Source of the DNA: Micavibrio sp. UBA2638
GTDB taxonomy: Bacteria; Pseudomonadota; Alphaproteobacteria; Micavibrionales; Micavibrionaceae
DNA: 64,000 nt
Reading direction: 5' to 3'
NCBI GenBank assembly: GCA_002359735.1
Contig: DENS01000013.1
Coordinates: 3,634-67,633, forward strand
Each line of letters starts with the position of its first letter. Position 1 is the stretch's first letter. Below, in pieces: positions 1-8,135 of this stretch. Position numbers and translations under genes: made by a program. A model generated the notes under the pieces. It did not search any database, was not told where the DNA came from, and was given only the letters and a program-made list of their open reading frames with translations.

Positions 1-77
1 ATAACTCGAATGCGCGATCCTTGAGCCTTCATCCCATGGACCGATATTCCCATTGCATTAATTAATTCCGAACTCAT
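1..77 (-). CDS. flgC: Flagellar basal-body rod protein FlgC, N-terminal fragment
   Basis: Only the first 25 codons are present, because the gene runs off the left edge on the minus strand. The visible protein begins MSSELINAMGISVHGMKAQG, the usual start of alphaproteobacterial FlgC, where an amphipathic N-terminal helix precedes the rod-protein motif. FlgC is a proximal rod subunit in the periplasm, exported by the flagellar type III apparatus. It lies 27 bp downstream of flgB in the same direction, as expected for a flgB-flgC operon, and would share the sigma-54-type promoter upstream of flgB. The identification depends on this short match and on synteny. Confidence 0.8.
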   Translation of the reverse strand, partial: MSSELINAMGISVHGMKAQGSRIRV

Positions 78-104
78 AATTTATCTCCCTTTATACTCTA
101 TATC

Positions 105-515
105 CTACTGACCATTTCCAAGGGCCATCCGAATCATACTTACATTTTTTTGATACAAATTGGTCATCATGTTGTAATCCATCATATTGCTCTGTGCGCT
201 AACCAGCTGCTCCTCGATATCAACAGCGTTTTCAGATGGATTGACGTCATAAACTTTACGTGCATCACGTTCACGTGGATCATCAATATTCCCGTTAGGC
301 GTAATATGCCTGCTGGCTGTACGATTGACATACACATCATTACTTTTGGTTACTTTTTTTAGTACATCACTGAAATCGACCTCTTGCAACTCGTTTGCCT
401 TGTATCCAGGTGTATCGGCGTTCGATATATTTTGCGATATTACGCGCTGCTTCTGGTTTATATAATCCATTTTGGCTGTTAACGCCTTAAAAATGCTCAG
501 ACTTTCTGTGGTCAT
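105..515 (-). CDS. flgB: Flagellar basal-body rod protein FlgB
   Basis: The 136-residue protein is the proximal rod subunit FlgB, the usual family length. The rod-family signature NISNADTPGYKA lies at residues 29-40, after a heptad-rich N-terminal helix. The C-terminal helix (about 100-134) has the Asn/Met-rich pattern by which rod proteins pack in the D0 coiled coil. flgC follows 27 bp downstream. A purine-rich ribosome site (AAGGG, AAAGAAG) precedes the ATG. A sigma-54-type promoter lies about 45 bp upstream at 559-574, so this is a late (hook-basal-body class) operon reading leftward out of the window. Confidence 0.95.
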   Translation of the reverse strand: MTTESLSIFKALTAKMDYINQKQRVISQNISNADTPGYKANELQEVDFSDVLKKVTKSNDVYVNRTASRHITPNGNIDDPRERDARKVYDVNPSENAVDIEEQLVSAQSNMMDYNMMTNLYQKNVSMIRMALGNGQ

Positions 516-558
516 CTTCTTTACCCTTTAGTATTTTATTTTTCCACACTGGTCACTA

Positions 559-574
559 TGCGAAAACCGTGCCA
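559..574 (-). promoter_or_regulatory. Sigma-54 promoter of flgB-flgC
   Basis: On the minus strand the sequence reads TGGCACGGTTTTCGCA. This has the -24 element TGGCACG, exact GG-to-GC spacing (GG at 2-3, GC at 14-15) and a -12 GC. The predicted transcript start is about 12 bp downstream, leaving a leader of roughly 30 nt before flgB. The site overlaps the first ATG of the divergent open frame at 558, which argues that the divergent gene starts at 588. Confidence 0.75.
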
Positions 575-587
575 AAATGGATTTGCT

Positions 588-965
588 ATGGTTGATAAAT
601 ACGACGATGGACGCAAAAATTCCCGTGATGAGGCCCTAAAACCCGTCAATGCAAAGCCTATTCCCAAGCAAAAAACTGCCGTTTCCCTCAAGGAACAGGA
701 AAATAAACGCCTAGCCCCACTTATTACCGCAGCCGGGCGCGGAACAATGGCAGAAAAAATCCTGCAGCTGGCCTTCGAGAACGGCATCAAGGTACGTGAG
801 GACAGTGATCTCGCTGATATGTTGGCAAAAATCGAAATTGACAGCCCTATTCCCTCCGAAGCATTTCTGGCCGTGGCCGAGATTTTATCCTATGTTTACC
901 GCGCCAACGGCCAACCAAACCCATTTGATGTCAAGCTGGAGACGTTCGGGGGCATTGAAGACTAA
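588..965 (+). CDS. FlhB C-terminal-like export-switch paralog (FlhX/YlqH type)
   Basis: This 125-residue soluble protein resembles the cytoplasmic C-terminal domain of FlhB/YscU. The stretch MAEKILQLAFENG, then DLADMLAKIEIDSPIPSEAF and AVAEILSYVYR, follows the FlhB-C core downstream of the autocleavage loop. There are no membrane segments and no NPTH cleavage motif, so it is a stand-alone FlhX-type protein that in other bacteria can partly substitute for cleaved FlhB-C in substrate switching. An upstream in-frame ATG at 558 would add ten residues, but it lies inside the flgB sigma-54 promoter, so 588 is preferred although its ribosome site is weak. It is followed by fliO and fliP, which supports a role in flagellar export. 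Confidence 0.8.
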   Translation: MVDKYDDGRKNSRDEALKPVNAKPIPKQKTAVSLKEQENKRLAPLITAAGRGTMAEKILQLAFENGIKVREDSDLADMLAKIEIDSPIPSEAFLAVAEILSYVYRANGQPNPFDVKLETFGGIED

Positions 966-1032
966 GCGTCAATAAACGAAGTCTACAAAAATCTTACGTG
1001 ACATTTTGTTCAATCTTTTCTATTAAAGAGCC

Positions 1033-1350
1033 ATGGAAATTATAAATGCCTCGCAAATATTTCAACTGATTTTCGCTCTGGCTTTTGTGGTGCTGCTTAT
1101 GGCTGCTCTCGCACAAATCATCAAACGCTTAGGGCTCGGCAATGCCACGCCTGTGAATAAATCGCAAAAACGTCTAAAAATCATTGAATCACAGGCACTA
1201 GATGCGCGTCGGCGGGTTGTAATCATCCAGTGCGATGACAAACAACATCTTGTCATGCTTGGCATAAACAGCGAAACTGTCATCAAAACAGATATAAAGT
1301 CGGTTAAAGACCCTAATGAAGAACCTAAAAAACAAAGCGCAAGGCATTAA
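1033..1350 (+). CDS. fliO: Flagellar biosynthetic protein FliO
   Basis: The 105-residue protein has one N-terminal membrane segment (about residues 9-28) and a small basic cytoplasmic domain. That domain contains RLKIIESQALDARRRVVIIQ and a following HLVMLGI strand, the short beta core conserved in FliO. FliO is the chaperone-like factor that assists assembly of the FliP pore of the export gate. The 3' end overlaps fliP by 35 nt in another frame, implying translational coupling. The family is poorly conserved, and the call is strengthened by fliP lying directly downstream. Confidence 0.88.
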   Translation: MEIINASQIFQLIFALAFVVLLMAALAQIIKRLGLGNATPVNKSQKRLKIIESQALDARRRVVIIQCDDKQHLVMLGINSETVIKTDIKSVKDPNEEPKKQSARH

Positions 1351-2125
1351 TTATAAACACATAATTCCAGTTCTTGGAGTTGTGGTTTTCGCTTTAACTC
1401 TGTTCATGCCATTCGAATCATTAAACGCGCAGGCCATTAGCATTGATCTAGGCGAAGAAGATGGCACTGTCACCGGCCGCGTGATACAGCTTGTTGCTTT
1501 ACTGACCGTTCTCTCTTTGGCTCCGTCTATTCTCATCATGATGACGTCTTTTACGCGCATTGCCGTGGCGCTATCTTTCATGCGAACAGCCATCGGAATC
1601 CAACAGACGCCGCCAAACACAGTTATGATATCACTGGCGCTATTTCTAACGTTTTTCATCATGACACCGACCCTGACTGCGGCTTATGAGCAAGGAATCA
1701 GGCCACTTATTCAAGAAGACATTGATGAAATGGAAGCCTTCAAACGCACCACTGATCCCTTTAAGGCATTTATGCTTAAACACACGCGGGAAAAAGATCT
1801 AAATTTATTTATGGAACTGAGCGAGACAGAAACCCCAGAGGACATAATGGCCACGCCACTGCAGGTTATTATCCCCTCTTTTATGATTTCAGAACTTCGC
1901 CGCGCCTTTGAAATCGGCTTTATGCTGTTTTTACCATTTTTAATTATTGACCTCGTGACGGCTTCGATTTTGATGTCAATGGGTATGATGATGTTACCCC
2001 CGGTTACAATATCCTTGCCGTTTAAGATTATCTTTTTTGTGCTCGTCGATGGCTGGTACCTAATTGCCGGATCTTTGATCCAAAGCTATGATGTCGTCCC
2101 CGTAACGCCAGGCGCTGGTGGGTAG
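1316..2125 (+). CDS. fliP: Flagellar export gate protein FliP
   Basis: The 269-residue FliP forms the core pore of the flagellar type III export gate with FliQ and FliR. It carries a cleavable N-terminal segment (about 1-40), then hydrophobic segments near 55-78, 100-122, 193-215 and 225-255. The family blocks MMTSFTRIAVALSFMRTAIG and IIPSFMISELRRAFEIGF are clear. The start lies inside fliO, giving a 35-nt overlap that suggests coupled translation. fliQ and fliR are not adjacent; in this genome they must lie outside the window. The gene ends 88 bp before the convergent TPR gene. Confidence 0.97.
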   Translation: MKNLKNKAQGINYKHIIPVLGVVVFALTLFMPFESLNAQAISIDLGEEDGTVTGRVIQLVALLTVLSLAPSILIMMTSFTRIAVALSFMRTAIGIQQTPPNTVMISLALFLTFFIMTPTLTAAYEQGIRPLIQEDIDEMEAFKRTTDPFKAFMLKHTREKDLNLFMELSETETPEDIMATPLQVIIPSFMISELRRAFEIGFMLFLPFLIIDLVTASILMSMGMMMLPPVTISLPFKIIFFVLVDGWYLIAGSLIQSYDVVPVTPGAGG

Positions 2126-2213
2126 GCCGGGATAAAAAGCACCGCCTTAATGCACACCCACCCTCTGCGCGAATTTACAGCCGACAGGCTCAACAAACCA
2201 ATCAAAAACAAAA

Positions 2214-5200
2214 CTAGTTGGATGGATTTGCAGGATCGACTTCACGATAGGAATTTAGAAAATCGGCGAATAAATCAACCTCTGATACTGTCGATAACAG
2301 AGTTCTTCGATCGGCCAGTTCCGCATTCTTTCGCGCCCTCGTCACAACCTCAAATAAACGCGATTTACTTGTCTGCCTCATAGCTTCGGCGTATTTTTCA
2401 CGCATATTGGCCAAACCGATCCGATCCCCCGATAGATTAAGCGCCACCGCACGCTGTAAAATCAGCATGGCATGCTCATCCGATAATGGGCGCGTCAATG
2501 AAATATTTTCATCTAGAATAACATCTTCCAACGCATAAGCAGCGTCATCCCAGAATCCGCTTCGCCATGCAATATCCGCGCGCAGACGATTATTATCAGG
2601 ACTTGCCTTTAAATTTTCCAATACATTTAAAGCCTGTTCAGTTTGATTATTCAAAGAAAGCGCCCGTGCCCGTAGCAGTGCCAGTTCATTGTAACGTGCA
2701 GGCGTGGCGACATCATCAGGCAAATCTTTCATAAACCCTTCGGCTTTTTGCAGGGTTTGCAGTGCCTCTGGCCCATTCTTGTCAATAAGCTGAATTGCGG
2801 CCAACCGGGTTGCTGTACGCGCCGCCTGATCGCCGGAAAGTCGATGATTAATTTGGTATGTTAACAAATCGGCAGAACGATCAAGCAAATCAGCCTTGAC
2901 AAGGTGTTCAGCAAGGTTAGAAATAACCTGATTCCCAACTTCACCAGATGGCACTAGTTCAGTAAACTCCTCATACAGTGCAACGGCATCCAATGGAGAT
3001 ACGTCATCAAGGCCTTCACCAAGGTAAAAATCTGTAAAAAGCGCGCTCATATCGCCAGTAATGCGCTGCCCCAAAATCGTATCAGGAACCAACGTAGCAG
3101 CATCGCGCATAATTTTAAGACCTTTCACATACTCCCCTGATTCAAAATATGTTCGGCCAAGCCAATAACCAACGGTAGATTCCAGTTCATCGCCGCGCCA
3201 TGCATATCGCAAACGCTCAAGATTATCAATCGCTTCAGCTGGCTTCATTTCCCCTTGGTCGATTTTCAGGCGCGTTAGCGCTAGCCCCGCTTTCACACGA
3301 TAAAGATCATCCTTGCCGTCTGCCAACTCACTCCAAAGATTTTTGGTTGTAGCCAGATCGCCTTTTTGGCGCGCTGCCTCCCCTTTCAAATACCGTAATG
3401 CCGCATCATGCGCCCGGTTCAAATTATCAGAATCGGCGACCAATTCAAAAAGCTGTTCTGCCTTGGCTCTCTCTCCCGCACGAAGGTAGATTTCAGCCAA
3501 AACTATCACAAGGCGGTTTCTTATTTCAGATGGATAATCTTTTATAGCACTCAGGTTTGCAGGCAGAACCTCATAGGCTTGTTGCCAGTCGCCGAGGTCA
3601 GCCAACGCAAAAGCCTTCCAGATATCAATTTCTTCATAATCACTCAAAATCGGGGATGACAGGTCCTTAAAGGCTTCATCTGTTTTCCAATCAAAGGCTT
3701 TCGCCACACCAAGAAGCGATAAAAACTCAGGGTTTTGCTTTAACTCCGGTATTTCCGTGGCAGCATAATCCAAAAATCCGATGGCCTCTGCCCCTCTTCC
3801 ATTTGCAAGCTGCATCTTACCCAAAGTAATCAAATTTTCAATCTGAGTTCCCTTGGTCAAGCCATTCATGCTGGACAGAATAATATTACGGTTCTCATTT
3901 AGCGCAGCCAGCCCCCCCATACGCCAATCTTCAAAATCAAAGATACGGCGCTCATCCTTTGGCTGAGCCATGCGCGTTGCAAAATCACGTTTTTCTACAT
4001 TAGTCACCTGCTTAACAGGCAGCATAGTTAGTCCGCCCGGACGGGAAACCAAAACGCCATTATCTGTAATGTCCACCTTCAAATCATCAACCTTTGGACG
4101 AATGGCGAGCCCAACCGAAGAGGGCAAAAGTGTGAAATCAACATAATCACGACCACGACCGGTAAAATCACCAGAATCCTCAACCGTAATCACTTTCAGC
4201 ATACTACCTGTCAGCGGATCTTTTATATCCATGACCTTACGCGGCGTAGCGAATGGAAAAAGCAACGATGCACCCCGCGAACGCCCTTCCCTGACATTTT
4301 GTCTTTCAGCCTTAACTGGGACGATCTCTTCATGAGGATCGGGGCTAATAACAATATTCCAAAGCAAGCCACCGCCCCTGCCGCGCATATATGTTGCTGG
4401 CATGGTTTTGCTAACATGGCTTTGCCCACCTTGAATATCACTAGTTTTAATCGGTTTAAAATAGGCACTGTCTGGCCCGCTGACCTGAGGCTGCACGAGC
4501 GTATCCGCACGGTCTGTTACGATCCACATCTGCCCCATATTATCAAATACGGCCAAGCCGATTGATTTGGTTGATGATACCGTAAACATATTCGCATTTT
4601 TAGCAGCCTTGGCAGCTTCTTCTACCGCCAATGTCTTTTGGGCATTCGCATTCGCGCCCTCATTAACTTTACTTGACTCGCCACCTGTCTTGGCATTTTC
4701 ATTTGCACGTGCGCGCATTGCAGCTTGAATCTCACGCTCTTCTTTATTTAAAACCTCTGCAACAATATTTTCGACATTACGAATTGCCTTCTGCACATTT
4801 TGCAGATCCTGTTCATCCGGTGTACTTGCACTTTCTTGAGGTTTCACCGCAGGTCTTACAGCCGCAGCTTTACGCGTATCTTTGGTTTTAGAAGGAGTCT
4901 TCACGGCGGAAGCCACACCGGAGGGGTCATAGACATCCAATACGATACGGGACCGTACTGGAAAAGATCTTGTTTTTGCGCCTGCAGGCACCGCAACAGA
5001 GACAGTTAAAGGGTCTTCCGACAAAACTGATATAGATTGAATGTTCTTTCCCGAAACATCAGTATTCACCTGGCCCGGCTTTTCAAAGCGAATGATGAAT
5101 TTTTCGTCTTCTTCCTCAATTTTATACGTCACGGTCTCTGGCCAATCAAAAACCAGACGCGTGTAACCGCGATGTTCACCCGTGCGCATATTAACCTGTT

Positions 5201-5261
5201 GCTGGGCATATGCCGGCAACGCCATGAAAAAACAAAACAGGGTGAAAGCAAGAAATCTCAT
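2214..5261 (-). CDS. Large periplasmic AMIN-like/TPR protein of the MotB operon
   Basis: This 1015-residue protein begins with a signal peptide (cleavage near residue 19, after ALPAYA). About residues 20-120 follow as a beta-rich AMIN-like domain (GYTRLVFDWPETVTYKI and later SRIVLDVYDPSG). A charged, Ala/Lys-rich coiled stretch (about 125-220) comes next, then a middle beta region. From about residue 450 to the end there are helical tetratricopeptide-like repeats (A/L-rich helix pairs such as GRAEAIGFL- and AEQLFELVAD-type units). The protein should be exported to the periplasm. It is the third gene after two MotB-like genes, so a role as scaffold or stator-ring component of the motor is plausible. 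No specific family function is recognised, and that role is inference from context. Confidence 0.75.
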   Translation of the reverse strand: MRFLAFTLFCFFMALPAYAQQQVNMRTGEHRGYTRLVFDWPETVTYKIEEEDEKFIIRFEKPGQVNTDVSGKNIQSISVLSEDPLTVSVAVPAGAKTRSFPVRSRIVLDVYDPSGVASAVKTPSKTKDTRKAAAVRPAVKPQESASTPDEQDLQNVQKAIRNVENIVAEVLNKEEREIQAAMRARANENAKTGGESSKVNEGANANAQKTLAVEEAAKAAKNANMFTVSSTKSIGLAVFDNMGQMWIVTDRADTLVQPQVSGPDSAYFKPIKTSDIQGGQSHVSKTMPATYMRGRGGGLLWNIVISPDPHEEIVPVKAERQNVREGRSRGASLLFPFATPRKVMDIKDPLTGSMLKVITVEDSGDFTGRGRDYVDFTLLPSSVGLAIRPKVDDLKVDITDNGVLVSRPGGLTMLPVKQVTNVEKRDFATRMAQPKDERRIFDFEDWRMGGLAALNENRNIILSSMNGLTKGTQIENLITLGKMQLANGRGAEAIGFLDYAATEIPELKQNPEFLSLLGVAKAFDWKTDEAFKDLSSPILSDYEEIDIWKAFALADLGDWQQAYEVLPANLSAIKDYPSEIRNRLVIVLAEIYLRAGERAKAEQLFELVADSDNLNRAHDAALRYLKGEAARQKGDLATTKNLWSELADGKDDLYRVKAGLALTRLKIDQGEMKPAEAIDNLERLRYAWRGDELESTVGYWLGRTYFESGEYVKGLKIMRDAATLVPDTILGQRITGDMSALFTDFYLGEGLDDVSPLDAVALYEEFTELVPSGEVGNQVISNLAEHLVKADLLDRSADLLTYQINHRLSGDQAARTATRLAAIQLIDKNGPEALQTLQKAEGFMKDLPDDVATPARYNELALLRARALSLNNQTEQALNVLENLKASPDNNRLRADIAWRSGFWDDAAYALEDVILDENISLTRPLSDEHAMLILQRAVALNLSGDRIGLANMREKYAEAMRQTSKSRLFEVVTRARKNAELADRRTLLSTVSEVDLFADFLNSYREVDPANPSN

Positions 5262-5313
5262 ATTAAAAACAGTATCATGGACACATTCGAAACTTTATAG
5301 TTTATCGTCAAAA

Positions 5314-6156
5314 TCACAATTTCATCCCGAAGAATGATCGGGTTGCCCCAGTCTCTTTCAGTATTACAATATCTACGCGGCGCGATAAATCCTGCTTTCG
5401 GTCCTCAGGCATAGCTTCCGGCAAATCCATAAAGCGTGTTGAAGACATGCCACGCGCTGTTACTGGCCTTGTGTAACCGACATTTTCCAGTACGCCAGCA
5501 ACGCTGAGCGCCCGGTCCAGGGACAACTGCCAGTTAGAGCCATATAAAGCATCAACACCAACAGGACGTGGATCAGCATGACCAACGACCTCAATCGCAT
5601 TTCGAATTTTTGCCAAAGCTCCACCAATTTCAAACAGGGCTTTTTGTCCTTTGGGGCCTATATCTGCTTTTCCGGGCTCAAAGAATAAATCATTAGGCAT
5701 AGAAATTATTAGAGCATCACGTTGGATTATCAGCAAAATATCCTTTGTATCATCATTTTGATCCAACGTCTGACGCACTAGTGACGCTAAATATCTTAGA
5801 TCCAAGGCACTTGGCCGATTAACCCTATCTATAGTGATGGAATCGACCGTTCCGGATTCAAATTTAGGCGCGTAATATTTACTGAAATTGCTATTAATAA
5901 CAGCGCTCATTTCCGACCATTTTTCAACATCAGGCTGCGCCATCGAATAAAGAAGCACAAAGAAAGTCAACATAAGCGCCATAATATCGGTAAAGGTAAT
6001 CAACCATAATGAAGAAACGGCCTCTTCCTCATCTGATTTGTTTCTATAGTGATGAAAACCGGTAAAATCCTGCTCCAAGCTATACTGCGCAGATTCCTCT
6101 GCTGTTAGTTCATCATCAAAAATATTGTCCAGTTTCTCAGTCACCGCGCTCCCCAT
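5314..6156 (-). CDS. motB: MotB-like stator protein with OmpA peptidoglycan-binding domain
   Basis: The 280-residue protein has a cytoplasmic N-terminus, one membrane helix at about residues 50-72 (WLITFTDIMALMLTFFVLLY) and a periplasmic OmpA-like domain from about 150 onward. The Asp of FTD sits at the position of the essential ion-binding Asp of MotB (Asp32 in E. coli). The C-terminal block VVGHADPRPV and the Arg/Asp positions of NWQLSLDRALSVAGVL are the peptidoglycan-binding OmpA signature. It should form the stator with the MotA-like protein encoded at 36668-37534. It overlaps the upstream MotB-like gene by 20 nt, so the two are probably translated together. Confidence 0.92.
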   Translation of the reverse strand: MGSAVTEKLDNIFDDELTAEESAQYSLEQDFTGFHHYRNKSDEEEAVSSLWLITFTDIMALMLTFFVLLYSMAQPDVEKWSEMSAVINSNFSKYYAPKFESGTVDSITIDRVNRPSALDLRYLASLVRQTLDQNDDTKDILLIIQRDALIISMPNDLFFEPGKADIGPKGQKALFEIGGALAKIRNAIEVVGHADPRPVGVDALYGSNWQLSLDRALSVAGVLENVGYTRPVTARGMSSTRFMDLPEAMPEDRKQDLSRRVDIVILKETGATRSFFGMKL

Positions 6157-6829
6157 CTACGATAGAACCGCTAACATCCAGCGATTTATAAGGGCGAAAC
6201 AGTAAGTCCACCATATCAGGCGCACCAGCCCCTACGCCCACACTAATAAAACGAATAGGAAGCCCTTGCCCCTCCAACAATTCACTGTAACCACTCACTG
6301 TCTTCATAGATGCATTCAGCTTCTCTGGCGCTTCATTCCGCATAACAGATGGATTCGCCCCTAAATTGAGAACAATATCCATGCGGTACGGCGCATTAGT
6401 TTGTGCCGTATTCATAAGATCCACGAGCATATTCAAAAATGGCTCCTCCATTAATGGGTTGCTCCCACTATCTTGCAAAAAAGTTTCCTGCCCTTTTGCG
6501 CCAAGGGCTTTTTCAAACTCCTCACGCGTCAAAGAAATATACATCTCCGTTCCCAAGCGGTTTTTTGTAATTTTGAAATTTTTCACCTGCGCGTTAAAAA
6601 GCCCCTCTATTTTGTCCAGCGTCGTTCCTTCATTCATACTGGTTTCTTCTGCTGATATAACCGAAGGTGCTGGTTCATTCTTGTCAACTGCGCCCGCAGA
6701 AAACGCCATATTCAAACTTGAGACAATAGGATCAGCTTTCGTTTCCTCAAAATCAGATAACGCATTTAAGATAATAAAAAACGAGAGCAACATAATGAAC
6801 AGGGATAACCCCAAATACTCATTGGCCAT
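6137..6829 (-). CDS. Second MotB-like membrane protein, no complete OmpA motif
   Basis: The 230-residue protein starts almost directly with a membrane helix (residues 4-24, EYLGLSLFIMLLSFFIILNA), followed by SDFEETKADP and a periplasmic region. The hydrophobic pattern resembles the MotB helix, but the ion-carrying Asp within the helix is absent; the nearest acidic residue is the Asp just after it. The distal part (about 120-220) has an OmpA-like layout without the clear peptidoglycan signature. It overlaps the downstream MotB gene by 20 nt. The pair may form a hetero-oligomeric stator plug or accessory. Homology to MotB is inferred from topology and context. Confidence 0.7.
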   Translation of the reverse strand: MANEYLGLSLFIMLLSFFIILNALSDFEETKADPIVSSLNMAFSAGAVDKNEPAPSVISAEETSMNEGTTLDKIEGLFNAQVKNFKITKNRLGTEMYISLTREEFEKALGAKGQETFLQDSGSNPLMEEPFLNMLVDLMNTAQTNAPYRMDIVLNLGANPSVMRNEAPEKLNASMKTVSGYSELLEGQGLPIRFISVGVGAGAPDMVDLLFRPYKSLDVSGSIVDGERGD

Positions 6830-6868
6830 GAATAAAACGTCCTGTTTCGTTCAAACTTTTCAGTGATC

Positions 6869-6900
6869 AGTATAGCACATATGCATGCAATATCCGTCAA
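6869..6900 (-). promoter_or_regulatory. Putative housekeeping promoter of the MotB-pair operon
   Basis: On the minus strand an extended -10 element TGCTATACT is preceded by TTGACG, but at a 20-bp spacing, longer than optimal. The extended -10 could compensate. It lies about 40 bp before the first MotB-like gene and no sigma-54 site is seen here. Confidence 0.4.
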
Positions 6901-6933
6901 AAATAATAAAAGGCGCTCACTCATAAGCGCCTT
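6899..6933 (-). terminator. Intrinsic terminator after cheY-cheZ
   Basis: A perfect 8-bp stem (AAGGCGCT with AGCGCCTT, positions 6910-6917 and 6926-6933) has an 8-nt loop. On the minus strand it is followed by a T-rich tract (TTTATTATTTTT). It lies 27 bp after the cheZ stop. Confidence 0.85.
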
Positions 6934-6959
6934 CTCAACGTATAAATCTTAAAATTGCG

Positions 6960-7541
6960 TTAGAATTCCTCTAGCAACTTATCTATATCCTCCTGCGTAA
7001 CACCACCGCCAGGCAATTGCGGGCCATTTAAAAGGCCGTCATTTTCCTGCTCAGGTGTATCATCGCCACTACGAAGCGCGCCCGGCACCTTCTTTGACAG
7101 CACATCCATAAGAGCACCTACTTTTGTTTCAATACTTTTCAGTGCACCAACGACCTTTGAAATGCGTTGGCCTGTTATATCCTGAAAAGAACACGCTTCA
7201 TATATCTTTGTAATATGATTTGCGATGGCCTCACCGGCTTCGCCGCCAACCTCGGCAGCTTTATCCTCAATTGCTTCACACGCATCCATTATGGATCCAG
7301 TGGCTTCCGCTGTCGCATCAATCACAGCATCCAGTTCATCCGTTGCGGTAGGAATGTGCGTATCAGTAATATCATTTGCGCCGGATGACCCAATGCCCTG
7401 GCGTGTTTCTTCGATAATTTTCTGCAATTCCGCTAATTCATGATATATCGACTCTTTAGACATTTCGCCATCTTTACCAACCTTTTCAATCACAGAATTA
7501 ATGATTTTAAGAACTTCATCTTTTTCGTATGCATGGGCCAT
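6960..7541 (-). CDS. cheZ: Chemotaxis phosphatase CheZ
   Basis: The 193-residue all-helical protein is the CheY-P phosphatase CheZ. The catalytic motif QDITGQ lies at residues 120-125, with Asp121 and Gln125 matching Asp143 and Gln147 of E. coli CheZ. Long heptad-rich helices flank it (about 60-160). A flexible acidic/proline linker ends in a C-terminal helix (EDIDKLLEEF), the CheY-binding tail. It lies 45 bp after cheY, so the pair forms a small operon closed by the terminator at 6899-6933. CheZ is not found in all Alphaproteobacteria, which usually use several CheYs as a phosphate sink; its presence here is a useful lineage hint. Confidence 0.92.
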   Translation of the reverse strand: MAHAYEKDEVLKIINSVIEKVGKDGEMSKESIYHELAELQKIIEETRQGIGSSGANDITDTHIPTATDELDAVIDATAEATGSIMDACEAIEDKAAEVGGEAGEAIANHITKIYEACSFQDITGQRISKVVGALKSIETKVGALMDVLSKKVPGALRSGDDTPEQENDGLLNGPQLPGGGVTQEDIDKLLEEF

Positions 7542-7586
7542 AGGCTTATCATCCCCTCAATAAAAATGCGCATTAACTATAAAAAA

Positions 7587-7976
7587 CTAAAAGTCTCCGA
7601 TAACACTCGTCATCTTTGTTTTTAACGTTTCAGCATTAAACGGCTTAACAATGTAATTATTCACCCCGGCCTTTTTAGCGGCGATTACGTTTTCCGTTTT
7701 ACTTTCTGCCGTCACCATAATAAAGGGGACTCCTGCATAAGATTCACCCGATTCCCGAATGGATTTTAATAAATCCAAGCCTGTCATCGGCTCCATATTC
7801 CAATCAGAGATGATTAAACCATAATGTTTATTTTTAACTTTTTCTAACGCGGCCTCGCCGTCCGTCGCCTCATCAACATTTGGGAAACCCAACTGTTTCA
7901 GAAGATTCTTAATAATTCTAAGCATTGTATTGTAATCATCCACGATTAGGACATTCATGTTCTTATCTACGGCCAC
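7587..7976 (-). CDS. cheY: Chemotaxis response regulator CheY
   Basis: The 129-residue single-domain receiver has all the active-site residues: the acidic pair Asp13/Asp14, phospho-acceptor Asp58 in SDWNM, Thr89 in MVTAES and Lys111 before Pro. EPMTGLDLLKSIR and AGVNNYIVKPF are typical of CheY. It would bind the FliM N-terminal peptide and bias motor rotation. The start codon is GTG with AGGAG about ten bases upstream. cheZ follows, consistent with a paired signal and phosphatase. A 159-bp gap separates it from the motE-like gene, so it may have its own promoter. Confidence 0.95.
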   Translation of the reverse strand: MAVDKNMNVLIVDDYNTMLRIIKNLLKQLGFPNVDEATDGEAALEKVKNKHYGLIISDWNMEPMTGLDLLKSIRESGESYAGVPFIMVTAESKTENVIAAKKAGVNNYIVKPFNAETLKTKMTSVIGDF

Positions 7977-8135
7977 TCTATACTAACTCCTCATTAGTGT
8001 TTTTTTCTTAGACTATGATTATCTCCGAGATTTATTAAGGAAGTATAACCAAATTAAATTATATCGGAAAAACCATACAAAAATAAGCCCTCAGATCATA
8101 TGGGGCGCATTAGAATTCACCAAAAGGAAGTGCCA

